Of a stretch of DNA of 64,000 nt, positions 23,590-35,004 are shown piece after piece (position 1 is the stretch's first letter; each line of letters begins with the position of its first letter). The position numbers and the translations under genes are program-made. The notes below the pieces were generated by a model. The model worked only from the letters and a program-made list of their open reading frames with translations. It did no database searches and was not told the DNA's origin. This stretch comes from Margaritifera margaritifera. Its lineage: Eukaryota; Mollusca; Bivalvia; Unionida; Margaritiferidae. Location of the stretch: the NCBI GenBank assembly GCA_029931535.1, contig JAQPZY010001695.1, positions 1,115,001-1,179,000 on the forward strand, in the 5' to 3' direction.

Positions 23590-24285
23590 TAGTAGTTGTT
23601 TCCCCCATTCCTATCGCCTTTTGGAACAGTGGGGAACATTTTGTCCATTATTGTCCTGAATCGGCGGACATTCTGTTGTCCTTCAGCATTGTACCTCACT
23701 GTGGTTGCATTCTCCGATCTTATGATACTTTGCACAGGTCTGCTTCGACATTGATTCACCTTTTCTGGCATAAAGATGTTCGTCACATCAGCGAGTTAAG
23801 TTGCAAGATATATTTGTGGTTTGTCTACATATCTCTGGATATTTCGGATTGGATCATCATTGCGGTTACTTTGGAAACGAGTGATTTGTGCAGGGTTTCC
23901 TCATAATTTGAAAACTATGTGTTCCAGAACAACAGCTAGAGCTTTCATGATCAGCATCTTTATCGTTCTTCTGATTCTGAAGGGGCAGATGCTCTTTGGC
24001 TATGGCGATTTTGTGTTGATAAAAGATATTATAACTACAGTGTTAAAATGTCAAGCTAAATGTAAAGAATATTCAAATTTCTTCGAAGACATCTGGCCTT
24101 GGATTGACTTTTGTGTGTTTTGTCCTTTTCCATGTGTGAACCTTTTCAATGGAAATCTCAGTATTATGGTCAATGTGATCCAAACCTCCAAGAAAACTAG
24201 CAGAAATGTAGTGCCCCATGTTGCAGCCAATCAAAGACGGCGAAAATACGACAAGAAGTCTTCAATTTCATTCTCTTAAAGAGGC
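23590..24285 (+). pseudogene. Rhodopsin-class GPCR pseudogene (FMRFamide-receptor-like)
   Basis: Plus-strand frames give, in order: TM1 (PFGTVGNILSIIVLN), TM2 (ALYLTVVAFSDLMILCTGLL), TM3 with its conserved Cys (ELSCKIYLWF) and an ER box in place of DRY, TM4 (MISIFIVLLIL), an ECL2 Cys and TM5 (WPWIDFCVF ... NLSIM), then a basic loop 3. Breaks: TGA at 23752 where the family has Trp, a frame change soon after, and one extra A at 23875-23877 that returns the reading to the first frame. TM6-TM7 are missing; the frame ends at 24277-24279, close to a CATA array. It has no introns. The family is an orphan peptide-receptor-like type common in molluscs. One base error could explain one shift but not all three lesions plus the missing end. 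Confidence 0.75.
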
Positions 24286-24370
24286 GATTTACTGTTTTCT
24301 TCTTTAAGCTCCTTGTACTTTATTCATAAGCAACGCTGCCATTTTATTTATTTATTTGTTTATTGATTTA

Positions 24371-24460
24371 TACATACATACATACATACATACATACATA
24401 CATACATACATACATACATACATACATACATACATACATACATACATACATACATACATA
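24371..24460 (+). repeat. (CATA)n microsatellite
   Basis: About 22 perfect CATA units directly after the GPCR pseudogene. Confidence 0.95.
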
Positions 24461-24714
24461 AACTACTTTAACAATGTTTATTCCATTTGATTCTTTAAAA
24501 AAAAGTCTACCTCCAAAAGTTTGGTAATTACTGACGTTTAGAATTTAAACAAACGGTTTTGGACATGATTCGGGTAAACCATTCATTTTCACCTACCGGA
24601 AACAGTGCTCCAACCCGAACGTTGAAGCCACGGATAGCATCTTTATGTAAACTGAAAACTTGAAGACTCTTAAAAAGCTGAATTCACATTTGAGAAATAT
24701 ATAATTCTATTCCG

Positions 24715-24905
24715 CTGGAAAAATACAGAAACGCTTCGATCAGATTTAGACGTGGATCTCAACAACCTGACATTGAGTTTGGAAGGTTGCGAAATATAGA
24801 ATAAAAATAAAATAGAATCTGTATGCTTTGTACTTCAAATCAAGTTGAAGATGAATATAATTTTTTGAATGTGTGCCCAACACTTAGACATAGGAGAAAT
24901 TTATG
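24715..24905 (+). pseudogene. LINE C-terminal zinc-tail remnant
   Basis: One frame reads FRRGSQQPDIEFGRLRN, then two stops, then RICMLCTSNQVEDEYNFL and NVCP. The CXXC ... EDEYxF ... C spacing is the putative zinc-binding C-terminus found after RT in many metazoan non-LTR retrotransposons. No RT was recognised upstream, so it is a small relic. Confidence 0.6.
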
Positions 24906-26680
24906 ACCAAGATACTTTGGAAAAACTTTAAAATCTATTGGAAATTAATCGTCGTCATTACTTAATAGAACGATCAAATGTGTGTATGATGACAAGGAAC
25001 CAAGAAAAACTTTATTGTACATGAAATAGAACAATATATGATGTCAACAATAAAATTTTATTATATAAATGTTGCTATTACTAATTATATTATATTTTAC
25101 ATTTTGAAATATCAATTTCAATTGCTCTTCTTGATGTACACATGCTGCATATTTGCTTTCATTTGGCAAGAAGCCAAGATTTGTTTACGCCAATAAAGAA
25201 CGTGAATTGGGATTTTTGAATTCGAGATGGCTGGGTTCATGAAAACATTAGAACACTTTGTATAACGTTAAATATCCTCTGGGTAGGGTCACAGAAAACG
25301 TTTGACCATTTTTCCAAATTTAGCATTTCTCTGTAATCACATGATTCCGATATGTGCGCTAATTGTGTTCCGTCGAGGGGGAACATTCAAATCTGTCCAC
25401 AAAAATAGCTTTAATTTAGGTTTGACCTTTGGACCTTTTCAAATCTATTTACCATGCATCAAACTAAAGACTATAGACAAAGGAATCATTATATTGGTAT
25501 TATGGTGATTTCGTTTTCAAATTTAGTGCAAAGTTTTCTGCTACATATTTACTAAGAAAATTTATGTTGCGTCAAAAGTAGTTATTGAGAAAACAATACC
25601 TTTGATCCTTGTGTGTCATATTTGTTTGAGTCGTTTCTTAACCCGTGACTTTTTCAATATTGTCAAACTTCATGTCATTGAAGAGATTTAAAGTTGTAAA
25701 GGTGCATCTTTATTTCTTGTATAAGAATGGCTGTACAGTTGGGACATATCAACAAGTCTCAAATCTTTCGCGCATCTTTATTGTCAATAACCCTTAAACA
25801 AATGATGTCATATGCATCTTTATATCGAAATACATTATACATCTATCAACTAACTGCTCTGTCTTTTTGTACAGAATTTCATCCTATTGTAAATGTTCAC
25901 CTATTAATTAGTAGATAATTTTAGATTTTAGTAAATAATTTTATATTTGTGTGTCTTGATTATGCACATGAATAGTCAAGGATGACGTGACCCCGTCACG
26001 CAATCGAGGAGACATACTCAATACTTGCGTGGGTGTAATATCCTGATTGAAGACGTCACTAACTACTATAAACTAATTGAATAGTGGCACGATTTATCAA
26101 TGCATTTGTTTGCAAATTAAATATGATGTGATAAAAATCCAATATGTATTATATTCACATCCTATCTGCCCAAATGTATACAATGGAAGCAGTGTGACCA
26201 TGAAAGAAGCATTGTAACGCAAACTATGAATGTAACACACAAGTCTGAAATGACAGATTAGTTGACCTGAAAAAGTAGTAACATTTCTACGTCACAGTAT
26301 GGTTGATTTAATATAAAAAAATGTCGTCTGCTAAAATCTGAATTGAATATACTTTTGATTGTATTCTCCAAAAACTTATTTTATTTCATAATTGAATACC
26401 TTTCTGGTTCCATTTGATTAAAAAATCCAGAATTGTATCGTATATTTTGCGAATACTGTATTATCCATCCTCGTTCTCTGCACTCTATCAATACATTTAT
26501 ATGAAGAAATCGTTTGTTGATAAACATAACGATGCTATAAATAGCTTCCAACACAAATCAAAGCACACTCACAATCTATCTGTCTGTCTGGTTACATATA
26601 CAAAATGTATATTGCACCTAATTCAAGCGAACTTATACTTCTGTACATGTATTAAACATTTTCATTTTCAGAGGAAAATA
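24906..26680. other. No gene seen
   Basis: Unique AT-rich DNA. Short open frames have no domain or splice context. Confidence 0.45.
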
Positions 26681-26682
26681 CA

Positions 26683-26768
<86 letters not shown>
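26681..26768 (+). repeat. (CATA)n then (TA)n compound microsatellite
   Basis: Seven CATA units followed by about 30 TA units. Confidence 0.95.
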
Positions 26769-26771
<3 letters not shown>

Positions 26772-28251
26772 AATACAAATATCTTAATCATTTCATGAGA
26801 CCACGTGTCCACAAATTACCATCATATCTTCAGGACACGACAGATTATCTCATAAAAAAACAAAGCAAGTAAACCATTACCACCAGATACAATGCTTGTT
26901 TCCTAAGACGTCACATTTCTGTACACTAATATACCGCACAGTGAAGGGTACAGGCGTGTAAAGAAGCATGAGAAACAAGAACAGTACAAAATCCGCCCAC
27001 TAATTTCCTACCTAAACTTCTGGAGCTCGTCTTGAAACTCAGTAAATTTGTATTCAATGAAACACACTACCTCCAAATCAATGGAACCTCAATGGATACA
27101 AAGATGTCCCTCTCGTATACCAATATTTGTATGGGAAGACTGGAAGGTCTCCGAAGAGTTGTCTGAATATTTGATGAACCGTGGCTGCGACAAAGACCTG
27201 ATGGCGGAGGCAACACAAAGGGTCAATTAAACAAACCGCAATGACTTTTTAAATATAGAGAAAAGGAAAAGGTTGATCGGATACCATTATCCTGACCTAC
27301 CATCCAGACAACCCCAAAGTAGGTCAAATCATCTAGAAACATGTGACACACTAAAGTTTATCATCACAAACAAACCAGTAGTAGCCTACAGCAGACCGAA
27401 AATCCTCATAGACATCCTAGTCAGAGCAAAGTCAAGACCTTACTGGTCCCTGTGATGGTAAAAGGTACAAAACTTGTCAACATTTGATATAGACAAACAC
27501 ATTCTCTAGTACAGTGACGAAATATTGAAGATACATGGTCCAAACAAAGCACGCAAAACAGAGAATGTAATTTATCTGGTCACGTGTAAGATCTGTGGCC
27601 TTCAGTATGTTAGAGAAACCGAAAAAGAACACAAAAGATCAATATTCACAGATCTGATTGGATGACAAAGAAGTTGGACAGAAATCGAGTAGCAGGACAC
27701 TTCTCTTCACCTGACTATAATTTCAGTGACATTATATTAACTGCAGTTGACCACAGCTGCAACTGGAATTCCGAAAACAGGAACAAAAAGGAATCTTACT
27801 GGATACGCCGCTTAAGAACACTGAAACCAATTGGCTTAAATCAAGAATACTTCATAAGGGAACCCATACACAAATAAAATAAAATAAAAGCATTATCTAT
27901 TTAGAGCCCATATTTTTCAATCAAAAATTGGTTCATTTAACTCATTATTCATTTTTACCCACATATATATATTTTTTTTTATAATTTTTTTTTATAGTTT
28001 ATGCTGGAATTAGTATTATTGTCGTCATTTATCATGGATTTAATCTACTTCTACATCATTAAGAAATAGATGGTGCTTTTACTCTTCCTTTTGTAGGTCA
28101 AAACCATCTAGATTGCCATTTTATCATCAGGGTTCAAACCAATAACACGTGGTATCCACCATTTTGAAATAATACTTCAATTACATCCATAATCATGTAA
28201 AGTTTTGTAAATTCCAAAAAAGTTTTCTTTTGTGCTTTGGTTTCCTTCCGT

Positions 28252-28285
28252 TTTGACAAAGACTCAGTGAGAGTCGAAAGTGCAT
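28252..28285 (+). ncRNA. Degenerate hammerhead-ribozyme-like motif
   Basis: Reads TTGACAAAGACTCAGTGAGA then GTCGAAAG. The hammerhead core CUGANGA-stem II-GAAA is nearly matched: UUGACAA, stem GACUC/GAGUC with loop AGUGA, then GAAA. Two core bases differ (C3 to U, G8 to A). PLEs are known to carry minimal hammerheads, so the location fits. I could not assign stems I and III with certainty, and it would not be expected to cleave as it stands. Confidence 0.35.
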
Positions 28286-28335
28286 AGGCCAGTTCAAAAA
28301 TAGTTTTGCATTATTCGTTGTCATTTTGTTGCATA

Positions 28336-28347
<12 letters not shown>

Positions 28348-28425
<78 letters not shown>
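28348..28425 (+). repeat. (TA)n microsatellite
   Basis: About 38 TA units preceded by a short GTGTGT run. Confidence 0.95.
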
Positions 28426-28426
<1 letters not shown>

Positions 28427-28430
28427 CAAC

Positions 28431-29732
28431 GTATCAGTGATCAGTGACAGGCAAGCACAAGAATGTAGGTGACAAGAAAGAAAGAAAAATTTAATGAAAG
28501 AGAGTATGACATGGCATGAGTCTATTCGATGTCAAAAATTTGGAACACGTTGGGTCAAGGAAATCAATCGCATGAGGGAATGAAATAGATCGATATATTG
28601 GATTAAGCCTAGACAAGCCCACGACCACCCACACCAAGAGAAGGCTGACTTATTTTTAATTTTTTCATGAGAGAAAGGAAGCGCTAAGTTTATATTTGTC
28701 AGTGGTTAGACGCAGTGATGGGTGTATCTTAAAAAGTGTCCGTTATCGTGTGAGTTAAATGAATCGTGTCGCGCTACCGATGTGAGGTTTTTGTGATGAC
28801 GCAGTATGGTTCTATTTTTAGTAAGGAGAATAACCCTGACGTCGTGTTAGCTTATGCTAGTATTATTCGAGAGTAACAGGGTTGATTGTAAATCGTCTCT
28901 GATGCTCGTATTTGGTGTTTATTTTCAGTCGTCAGTCTTAAAATGGAGCAATCTTAGAATATTTTTACACATTTTTTATAATAATAATAATAATAACTTA
29001 ATTTTCTGAGGATAATTCATCATGGTTCTCAATCAATCCATCTTATATGTAGTCCTCAGTATAGAATGTTAAAACTATAAATATAAAAATAAAACTCTTA
29101 CTTACTGACTGTCTGACACACATGTAATCATACAATATACATATGCATACATGCACATATTATATTAAATAAGATATACATGTAGGTTTGGGAGATAGGA
29201 AAGTTTGTGGGTGTACATGGGCGGTAATCTTGGAATGAATTCTTCACTTTCTCGCCTAAGTATATCTGTATATATGGAAAATCTTACACAGAGTATCTTG
29301 CAAGTTCCGAAAAGTGGTCTACATTTAGCTGTTTTAAAACCACGATCCCCATATTATTTATCTCAAGCGAAACCAGTATGAACCACAAAAGAAAAAAAAA
29401 TCATTCTTATGAATTTGGTATAAAATACATTTATTTCAACAAGTATTTTGGAATGATGTTTGCTCACAAAATGTAACTTGTTGACTATTGGAGCTTTATG
29501 CCTGCAGATAGAAATTGGAATCTATTCTTCAGTCAAATCATCGTGTTTACAAATAATCCAAACGCAAACTTGAAACAAAATGGGATTTATTTAGGGACAG
29601 AAATTATTTACTTTTAACATTATTTCTTGAAAATATGAACCGCCAATCAACTTTTCAACTGACTGAAATGTTATCTGTACACTAAGCCGAGCTCTGATTA
29701 ACTGTGCCTCATTTCTTTTTATTACTGATTTT
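28431..29732. other. No gene seen
   Basis: Unique AT-rich DNA, with a short (AAT)n at 28978-28996. No coding signal. Confidence 0.45.
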
Positions 29733-29938
29733 TCTATTAGTGATACAGAACGAGTAAATGTATCTATTAGTGATACAGTACGAGTAAATGTATCTATTAG
29801 TGGTACAGTACGAGTAAATGTATTAGTGATGCAGAACGAGTAAATGTATCTATTAGTGATACAGAACGAGTAAATGTATCTATTAGTGATACAGTACGAG
29901 TAAATGTATCTATTGGTGATACAGAACGAGTAAATGTA
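29733..29938 (+). repeat. 30-bp minisatellite, 7 copies
   Basis: Units begin TCTATTAGTGATACAGAACG and end AGTAAATGTA. A/T and A/G variants occur at fixed positions, and the fourth copy lacks four bases. Confidence 0.95.
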
Positions 29939-29939
29939 A

Positions 29940-30840
29940 AATTTGACTTGTATAATCGAAATCTGGGTATATTATAAGATTAGATATTACGAGATGAGAT
30001 CTAGCAGAAACTAGGCAATACACTTCATATAACAATACATAACCAAGGTTGACAAATTGATGGTCACTTAAATGCGCATGGGTGCCTGTGACATCATAAA
30101 GCCCCCACCCCGCCCCCGCAACCTCCTAAATTTAAAATGTTTGTCGGTCAGACATTACTACGCTTCATTTTAAAAAAATGTTAAATCGTATACTAATTTC
30201 TATGTTTATTTCAATTTTCTTCTTAATATAATTTGAATCAAACCTTTGTGCTTTGCATTGGTTTCACAATTCACATTTTACGTACATCTTATATACAGAT
30301 TATTGTACATACAGTTTTTATAAAATAAATAAATTACAATAACCAGTATAAGGTTTAAACATATCCAAAGTAAATTTGGCATACATCTGCTGACGTATCA
30401 AATATGACATCATCATCATCGTCATGAATAGTTCCACCATTTCCTCTATTTGCCTTACCACCCTCCACCCACCGGCTACCTTAATTTGCATAGGAAATCA
30501 TTACTAATGGCACAAAAATTGTACAACTTTGCAGACTTATTTTCCCTAATAAAACTAAGCTAATTTCAAGATATGAGCTAAAAATAATCAATGTTTTTTG
30601 CGCTTTCAAATTTTAAAATGACTTTATATTCTCTACATTTTCAACTGTGTGGGACCTGACCAGTGTTTACTCCTATTTTTAACCGGATTGTGCAATCAAG
30701 CAACAGCTGGGGCCCTTGTATTGGTCAAAGTGTCAAAGGTAAAAATATATGAAGGTAAAAAGTTAAGTTGATTGATATGGTGTAATTAATAATTATCATT
30801 CCTTGTTTGATATTAGAGATGTTGATGTTACTGTTTTTTA
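29940..30840. other. No gene seen
   Basis: AT-rich unique DNA. No coding signal on either strand. Confidence 0.45.
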
Positions 30841-30844
30841 AATT

Positions 30845-30845
30845 A

Positions 30846-30889
<44 letters not shown>

Positions 30890-31034
30890 GACAAATATAT
30901 ATTATTTATAGACATGCATCCAAAAGTAATCAAACATGTATATATTTCTCGTTTTTATTCAAAATTAATCTTGATAAAGCATAAGTTAACGTCAGTAAAT
31001 ACACACAAAATTGATAAACAAATATTTATTAAAA

Positions 31035-31069
<35 letters not shown>
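30845..31069 (+). repeat. (TTA)n and a poly-A tract
   Basis: About 15 TTA units at 30845-30889 and about 33 A at 31037-31069. Confidence 0.9.
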
Positions 31070-31070
<1 letters not shown>

Positions 31071-31298
31071 AACAACAACTCTTACAGTTGGGGCACTTTA
31101 TGTTGTTGAATACTAACTGATTATACAGATTTAAGCTTTTTCTATCCCAACACAATATATTTTCATCTCTAAACCTTCATTTGTTCAGGTCAACGTAAAA
31201 GCCATTGACCGCTTTGCATTTTAACAAGCGAAAAGAAAAGTCTTCCTTCCATCATGACTGTTTTAACTAGTTACATAGCCTCCGCTTTGAACGGCAAT

Positions 31299-31419
<121 letters not shown>

Positions 31420-31868
31420 TTTTAATCTTTGGTTTGTGTAAAGTTAGCTTCAAAAGGCATTGAGATTCGCACTCTGTGTTGTATATAACAGAGTATTCTA
31501 GCAACAGGACTAAAAAGTGATTTACCAGTTTCTTTATAGTCCTATTTTAACACCTCTCTATTTAAACCATTGTTTTCTCCGCCCATCCAAACATCCTGAA
31601 TACGATGCAGCCATAAAATTAAATGGTGCTTGTAGAAAGGTTTACTATTTTGTCAAATGTGTTCTATTTGGGTGGATGTGCGGACTTCTAGCAATAAATT
31701 CGTTCCGGTTGACTGTTTCTTTATCGGTATGAGCAGGATGCCATACTTGCTAATGGTTCGTTTTATTTAATTTATCAGAATAAATATCTATACAGCTTTT
31801 ACTGCGAACTACTTCCTGCAGCGCAATGCATTCTGAAGGGCATAATTTTACCTACTTCTGGAAACTGC

Positions 31869-31895
31869 TTTTGTTTGTTTGTTTGTTTGTTTGTT
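31869..31895 (+). repeat. (TTTG)n microsatellite
   Basis: About seven TTTG units. Confidence 0.9.
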
Positions 31896-31924
31896 TTTTG
31901 TTTTCTTCACAAGTGCCCATTTAC

Positions 31925-32152
31925 CGGTAGCAAACACCGAGTGAGCGATGTTTCGTGGATTAATTGATTAGGTGGTTGATTGTTTAACGGCACGTTGACA
32001 CATGAAAGGTTATATCGCGCTGAGGCAACTGGAGTAAAGTGTCTTGCCCAGTGATACACAACGAAAGATCCAGTCTTATCGGGGCCTGATTCGAAATTAG
32101 CACCCATCTGGTTGCGAGTTCGGCATTTTAACCACTGAGCCAGCGTAGATGG
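31925..32152 (-). mobile_element. tRNA-derived SINE-like element
   Basis: On the minus strand an A box (TGGCTCAGTGGTTAAAA, 32126-32142) is followed about 30 bp later by a degenerate B box (TTTCGAATC, 32088-32096), the split RNA polymerase III promoter of tRNA-type SINEs. The body continues with CACTGGGCAAGACACTTTAC, a word common in invertebrate SINE bodies, and the region right of the A box abuts a (TAATA)n run. It does not fold as an intact tRNA gene. Confidence 0.55.
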
Positions 32153-32174
32153 AGAAAACCGTGATGTAGAATTA

Positions 32175-32232
32175 GTAATATAATATAATATAATATAATA
32201 TAATATAATATAATATAATATAATATAATATA
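32175..32232 (+). repeat. (ATAAT)n pentanucleotide repeat
   Basis: About eleven perfect pentamers. Confidence 0.95.
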
Positions 32233-32565
32233 AACAAATATTTTCAGAGCGTTGGTAGGAGTATTTCGTTGCATCCAACATGGGCATGAGTGGTGATGAC
32301 ATTTTAAACCAACTATTGTTGTATAGGCATGACCAAAGTCAATCTTGTTTTCACTCCATTGAGAAAACCTCAGTTAGATTCCTTCTATTACAACTTATTT
32401 TACTGGTCCCCCATTCATAAAACGACTCATATGTGAGTACAAATCCCGCTCAAATGTTACATGCTGATTATTTGTAAACTAAAATATTATCATTGCATTG
32501 AGTGTACATTTTCAAAGCAAGCTGGCTGTTTGTTTTTAAGCATCTTGTCGATAAATTGAACTTAA

Positions 32566-33628
32566 ATACCGTATATTAAGTTTTATAAAAGCCTGGCCTG
32601 ATACTGTATAGTAAGTTTTATAAAAGCCTGGCCTGATACTGTATATTAAGTTTTATAAAGTCAGGCCAGATACTGTATAGTAAGTTTTATAAAGCCAGGC
32701 CTGATACTGTATATTAGGTTTTATAAAAGCCTGGCCTGATACTGTATATTAAGTTTTATAAAAGCCAGGCCTGATACAGTATAGTAAGTTTTATAAAAGC
32801 CAGGCCTGATACAGTATAGCAAGTTTTATAAAGCCAGGAATGATACAGTATATTAAGTTTTATAAAAGCCTGGCCTGATACAGTATAGCAAGTTTTATAA
32901 AAGCCTGGCCTGATACTGTATAGTAAGTTTTATAAAAGTCAGGCCTGATACTGTATAGTAAGTTTTATAAAAGTCAGGCCTGATACTGTATATTAAGTTT
33001 TATAAAGCCAGGCCTGATACTGTATATTAAGTTTTATAAAAACCAGGCCTGATACAGGATAGTAAGTTTTATAAAATTCAGGCCTGATACTGTATATTAA
33101 GTTTTATAAAAGCCAGGCCTGATACAGTATAGTAAGTTTTATAAAAGTCAGGCCTGATACTGTATAATAAGTTTTATAAAGCCAAGCCTGATACTGTATA
33201 TTAAGTTTTATAAAAGCCAGGCCTGATACAGTATAGTAAGTTTTATAAAAGCCAGGCCTGATACAGTATAGTAAGTTTTATAAAAGTCAGGCCTGATACT
33301 GTATAGTAAGTTTTATAAAAGCCTGGCCTGATACTGTATATTAAGTTTTATAAAAGCCAGGCCTGATACTGTATAGTAAGTTGTATAAAAGCCTGGCCTG
33401 ATACTGTATATTAAGTTTTATAAAAGCCAGGCCTGATACAGTATAGTAAGTTTTATAAAAGCCAGGCCTGATACTGTATAGTAAGTATTATAAAGCCAGG
33501 CCTGATACAGTATATTAGGTTTTATAAAAGCCAGGCCTGATGCTGTATATTAAGTTTTATAAAAGCCTGGCCTGATACTGTATATTAAGTTTTATAAAAG
33601 CCAGGCCTGACACTGTATAGTAAGTTTC
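32566..33628 (+). repeat. 35-bp minisatellite, about 30 copies
   Basis: Units read AAGTTTTATAAAAGCC(A/T)G then GCCTGATAC(A/T)GTATA(G/T)T. Length is 34-35 bp. Three binary positions (A/T, A/T, G/T) vary from unit to unit. Many copies contain the palindrome CAGGCCTG. No open frame runs through it. Confidence 0.95.
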
Positions 33629-33956
33629 CATTTAACACGATATCACAATTTACATTGTTTGAAGCCAGGGAAGGAACAATACATTAGGATTTTTGTATAG
33701 TGATATTAATGGCTTACTTTCCAATATTTTACACCAAATGTCGTCACTTCGAATGGACATACACAGACACACTATCTAACTGCTATACTGATTTTCTATA
33801 ATAAATTCGTCAAGAGTTTTATTTTTAAATTCATTGAGAAAATGATTGATAACTTAACATTACACGTGATTAAAGTGCGATAACTTTCTTAACTCATAAA
33901 CCCGATTTTTAAAATTTCGATACCAGTCTGTTTTGGCATAGCTCCTTTCCTTTTTT

Positions 33957-34731
33957 ACAAGTATCAATAGTTTTAGAAACACAAGTATCAATAGTTTTAG
34001 AAATGCAAGTATCAATAGTTTTAGAAATACAAGTACCAATAGTTTTAAAAATACAAGTATCAATAGTTTTAGAAATGCAATTATCAATAGTTTTAGAAAT
34101 ACAAGTATCAATAGTTTTAAAAATACAAGTATCAATAGTTTTAGAAACACAAGTATCAATAGTTTTAAAAATACAAGTATCAATAGTTTTAGAAATACAA
34201 GTATCAATAGTTTTAGAAATACAAGTATCAATAGTTTTAGAAATACAAGTATCAATAGTTTTAGAAATGCAAGTATCAATAGTTTTAGAAACACAAGTAT
34301 CAATAGTTTTAGAAATACAAGTATCAATAGTTTTAGAAACACAAGTATCAATAGTTTTAAAAATACAAGTATCAATAGTTTTAGAAATGCAAGTATCAGT
34401 AGTTTTAGAAACACAAGTATCAATAGTTTTAAAAATACAAGTATCAATAGTTTTAGAAATGCAAGTATCAATAGTTTTAAGAAATGCAAGTATCAATAGT
34501 TTTAGAAATGCAAGTATCAATAGTTTTAGAAACACAAGTATCAATAGTTTTAAAAATACAAGTATCAATAGTTTTAGAAATGCAAGTATCAATAGTTTTA
34601 AGAAATGCAAGTATCAATAGTTTTAGAAATGCAAGTATCAATAGTTTTAAAAATACAAGTATCAATAGTTTTAGAAATACAAGTATCAATAGTTTTAGAA
34701 ATGCAAGTATCAATAGTTTTAGAAATGCAAG
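33957..34731 (+). repeat. 24-bp minisatellite, about 32 copies
   Basis: Units read AAGTATCAATAGTTTTAGAA plus ATGC, ATAC or ACAC. The period is a multiple of three and most units lack stops in several frames, so both strands show long artificial frames of 200 or more codons (for example FLKLLILV repeats). A one-base insertion near 34480 and another near 34600 shift them. I regard none as a gene. Confidence 0.95.
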
Positions 34732-34788
34732 TGGGTAGTTTAAAAGAAAAAGATCACTTTGAAAATTGTCTCCGTGCATAGTTGTTTC

Positions 34789-34971
34789 TTGTTTTTTTTT
34801 TTGTTTTTTTTTTCTTCTCTTTTTTTTTTTTTTTTTTTTCTTATACAAAAGATACTGTAATGCAAACGATTTTTCAACACATTGCCCACACGCTTTAAGT
34901 TTATTTAATTTAAACAAGACCGCAGTGAATGTAAAGTTGTATTTTAAAAACAAAGATTATGCCCGAATAAG

Positions 34972-35002
<31 letters not shown>
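34789..35002 (+). repeat. Poly-T and poly-A tracts
   Basis: T-rich run at 34789-34839 and an A-run at 34976-35002, opposite in sense and 140 bp apart. They could pair but are more likely independent slippage tracts. Confidence 0.8.

Positions 35003-35004
<2 letters not shown>

Larger units (their letters stand above)
27048..28430 (+). mobile_element. Penelope-like retroelement remnant with GIY-YIG end
   Basis: Three broken frames, in order, match the end of a Penelope-like element (PLE). They are an RT C-terminal piece (27048-27455), a GIY-YIG endonuclease start with NVIYLVTCKICGLQYV near 27565, and its second half (27662-27877) with VAGHFSSPDYNFSDI and ESYWIRRLRTLKPIGLNQE. This matches the LNxE end of PLE GIY-YIG domains. 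Stops and frameshifts make it inactive. The 3' non-coding part probably runs to the (TA)n tract at 28348. A ribozyme-like stem lies at 28252-28285. Confidence 0.75.

Noticed and set aside
23580..23906. 108-codon frame read as one intact gene
   Set aside because: It covers the GPCR similarity in two different frames: TM1-TM2 match the other frame and only the TM3 part is in this one, so it is part of a pseudogene.
32088..32142. tRNA gene on the minus strand
   Set aside because: A and B boxes are present, but the sequence does not form a cloverleaf and the B box is degenerate, so it was called SINE-like.
33860..34953. Long open frames of 158-233 codons on both strands (FLKLLILV, TIDTCISK, VSIVLEIQ repeats)
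   Set aside because: They are produced by the 24-bp minisatellite, whose length is a multiple of three. No start context, domain or splice signal.
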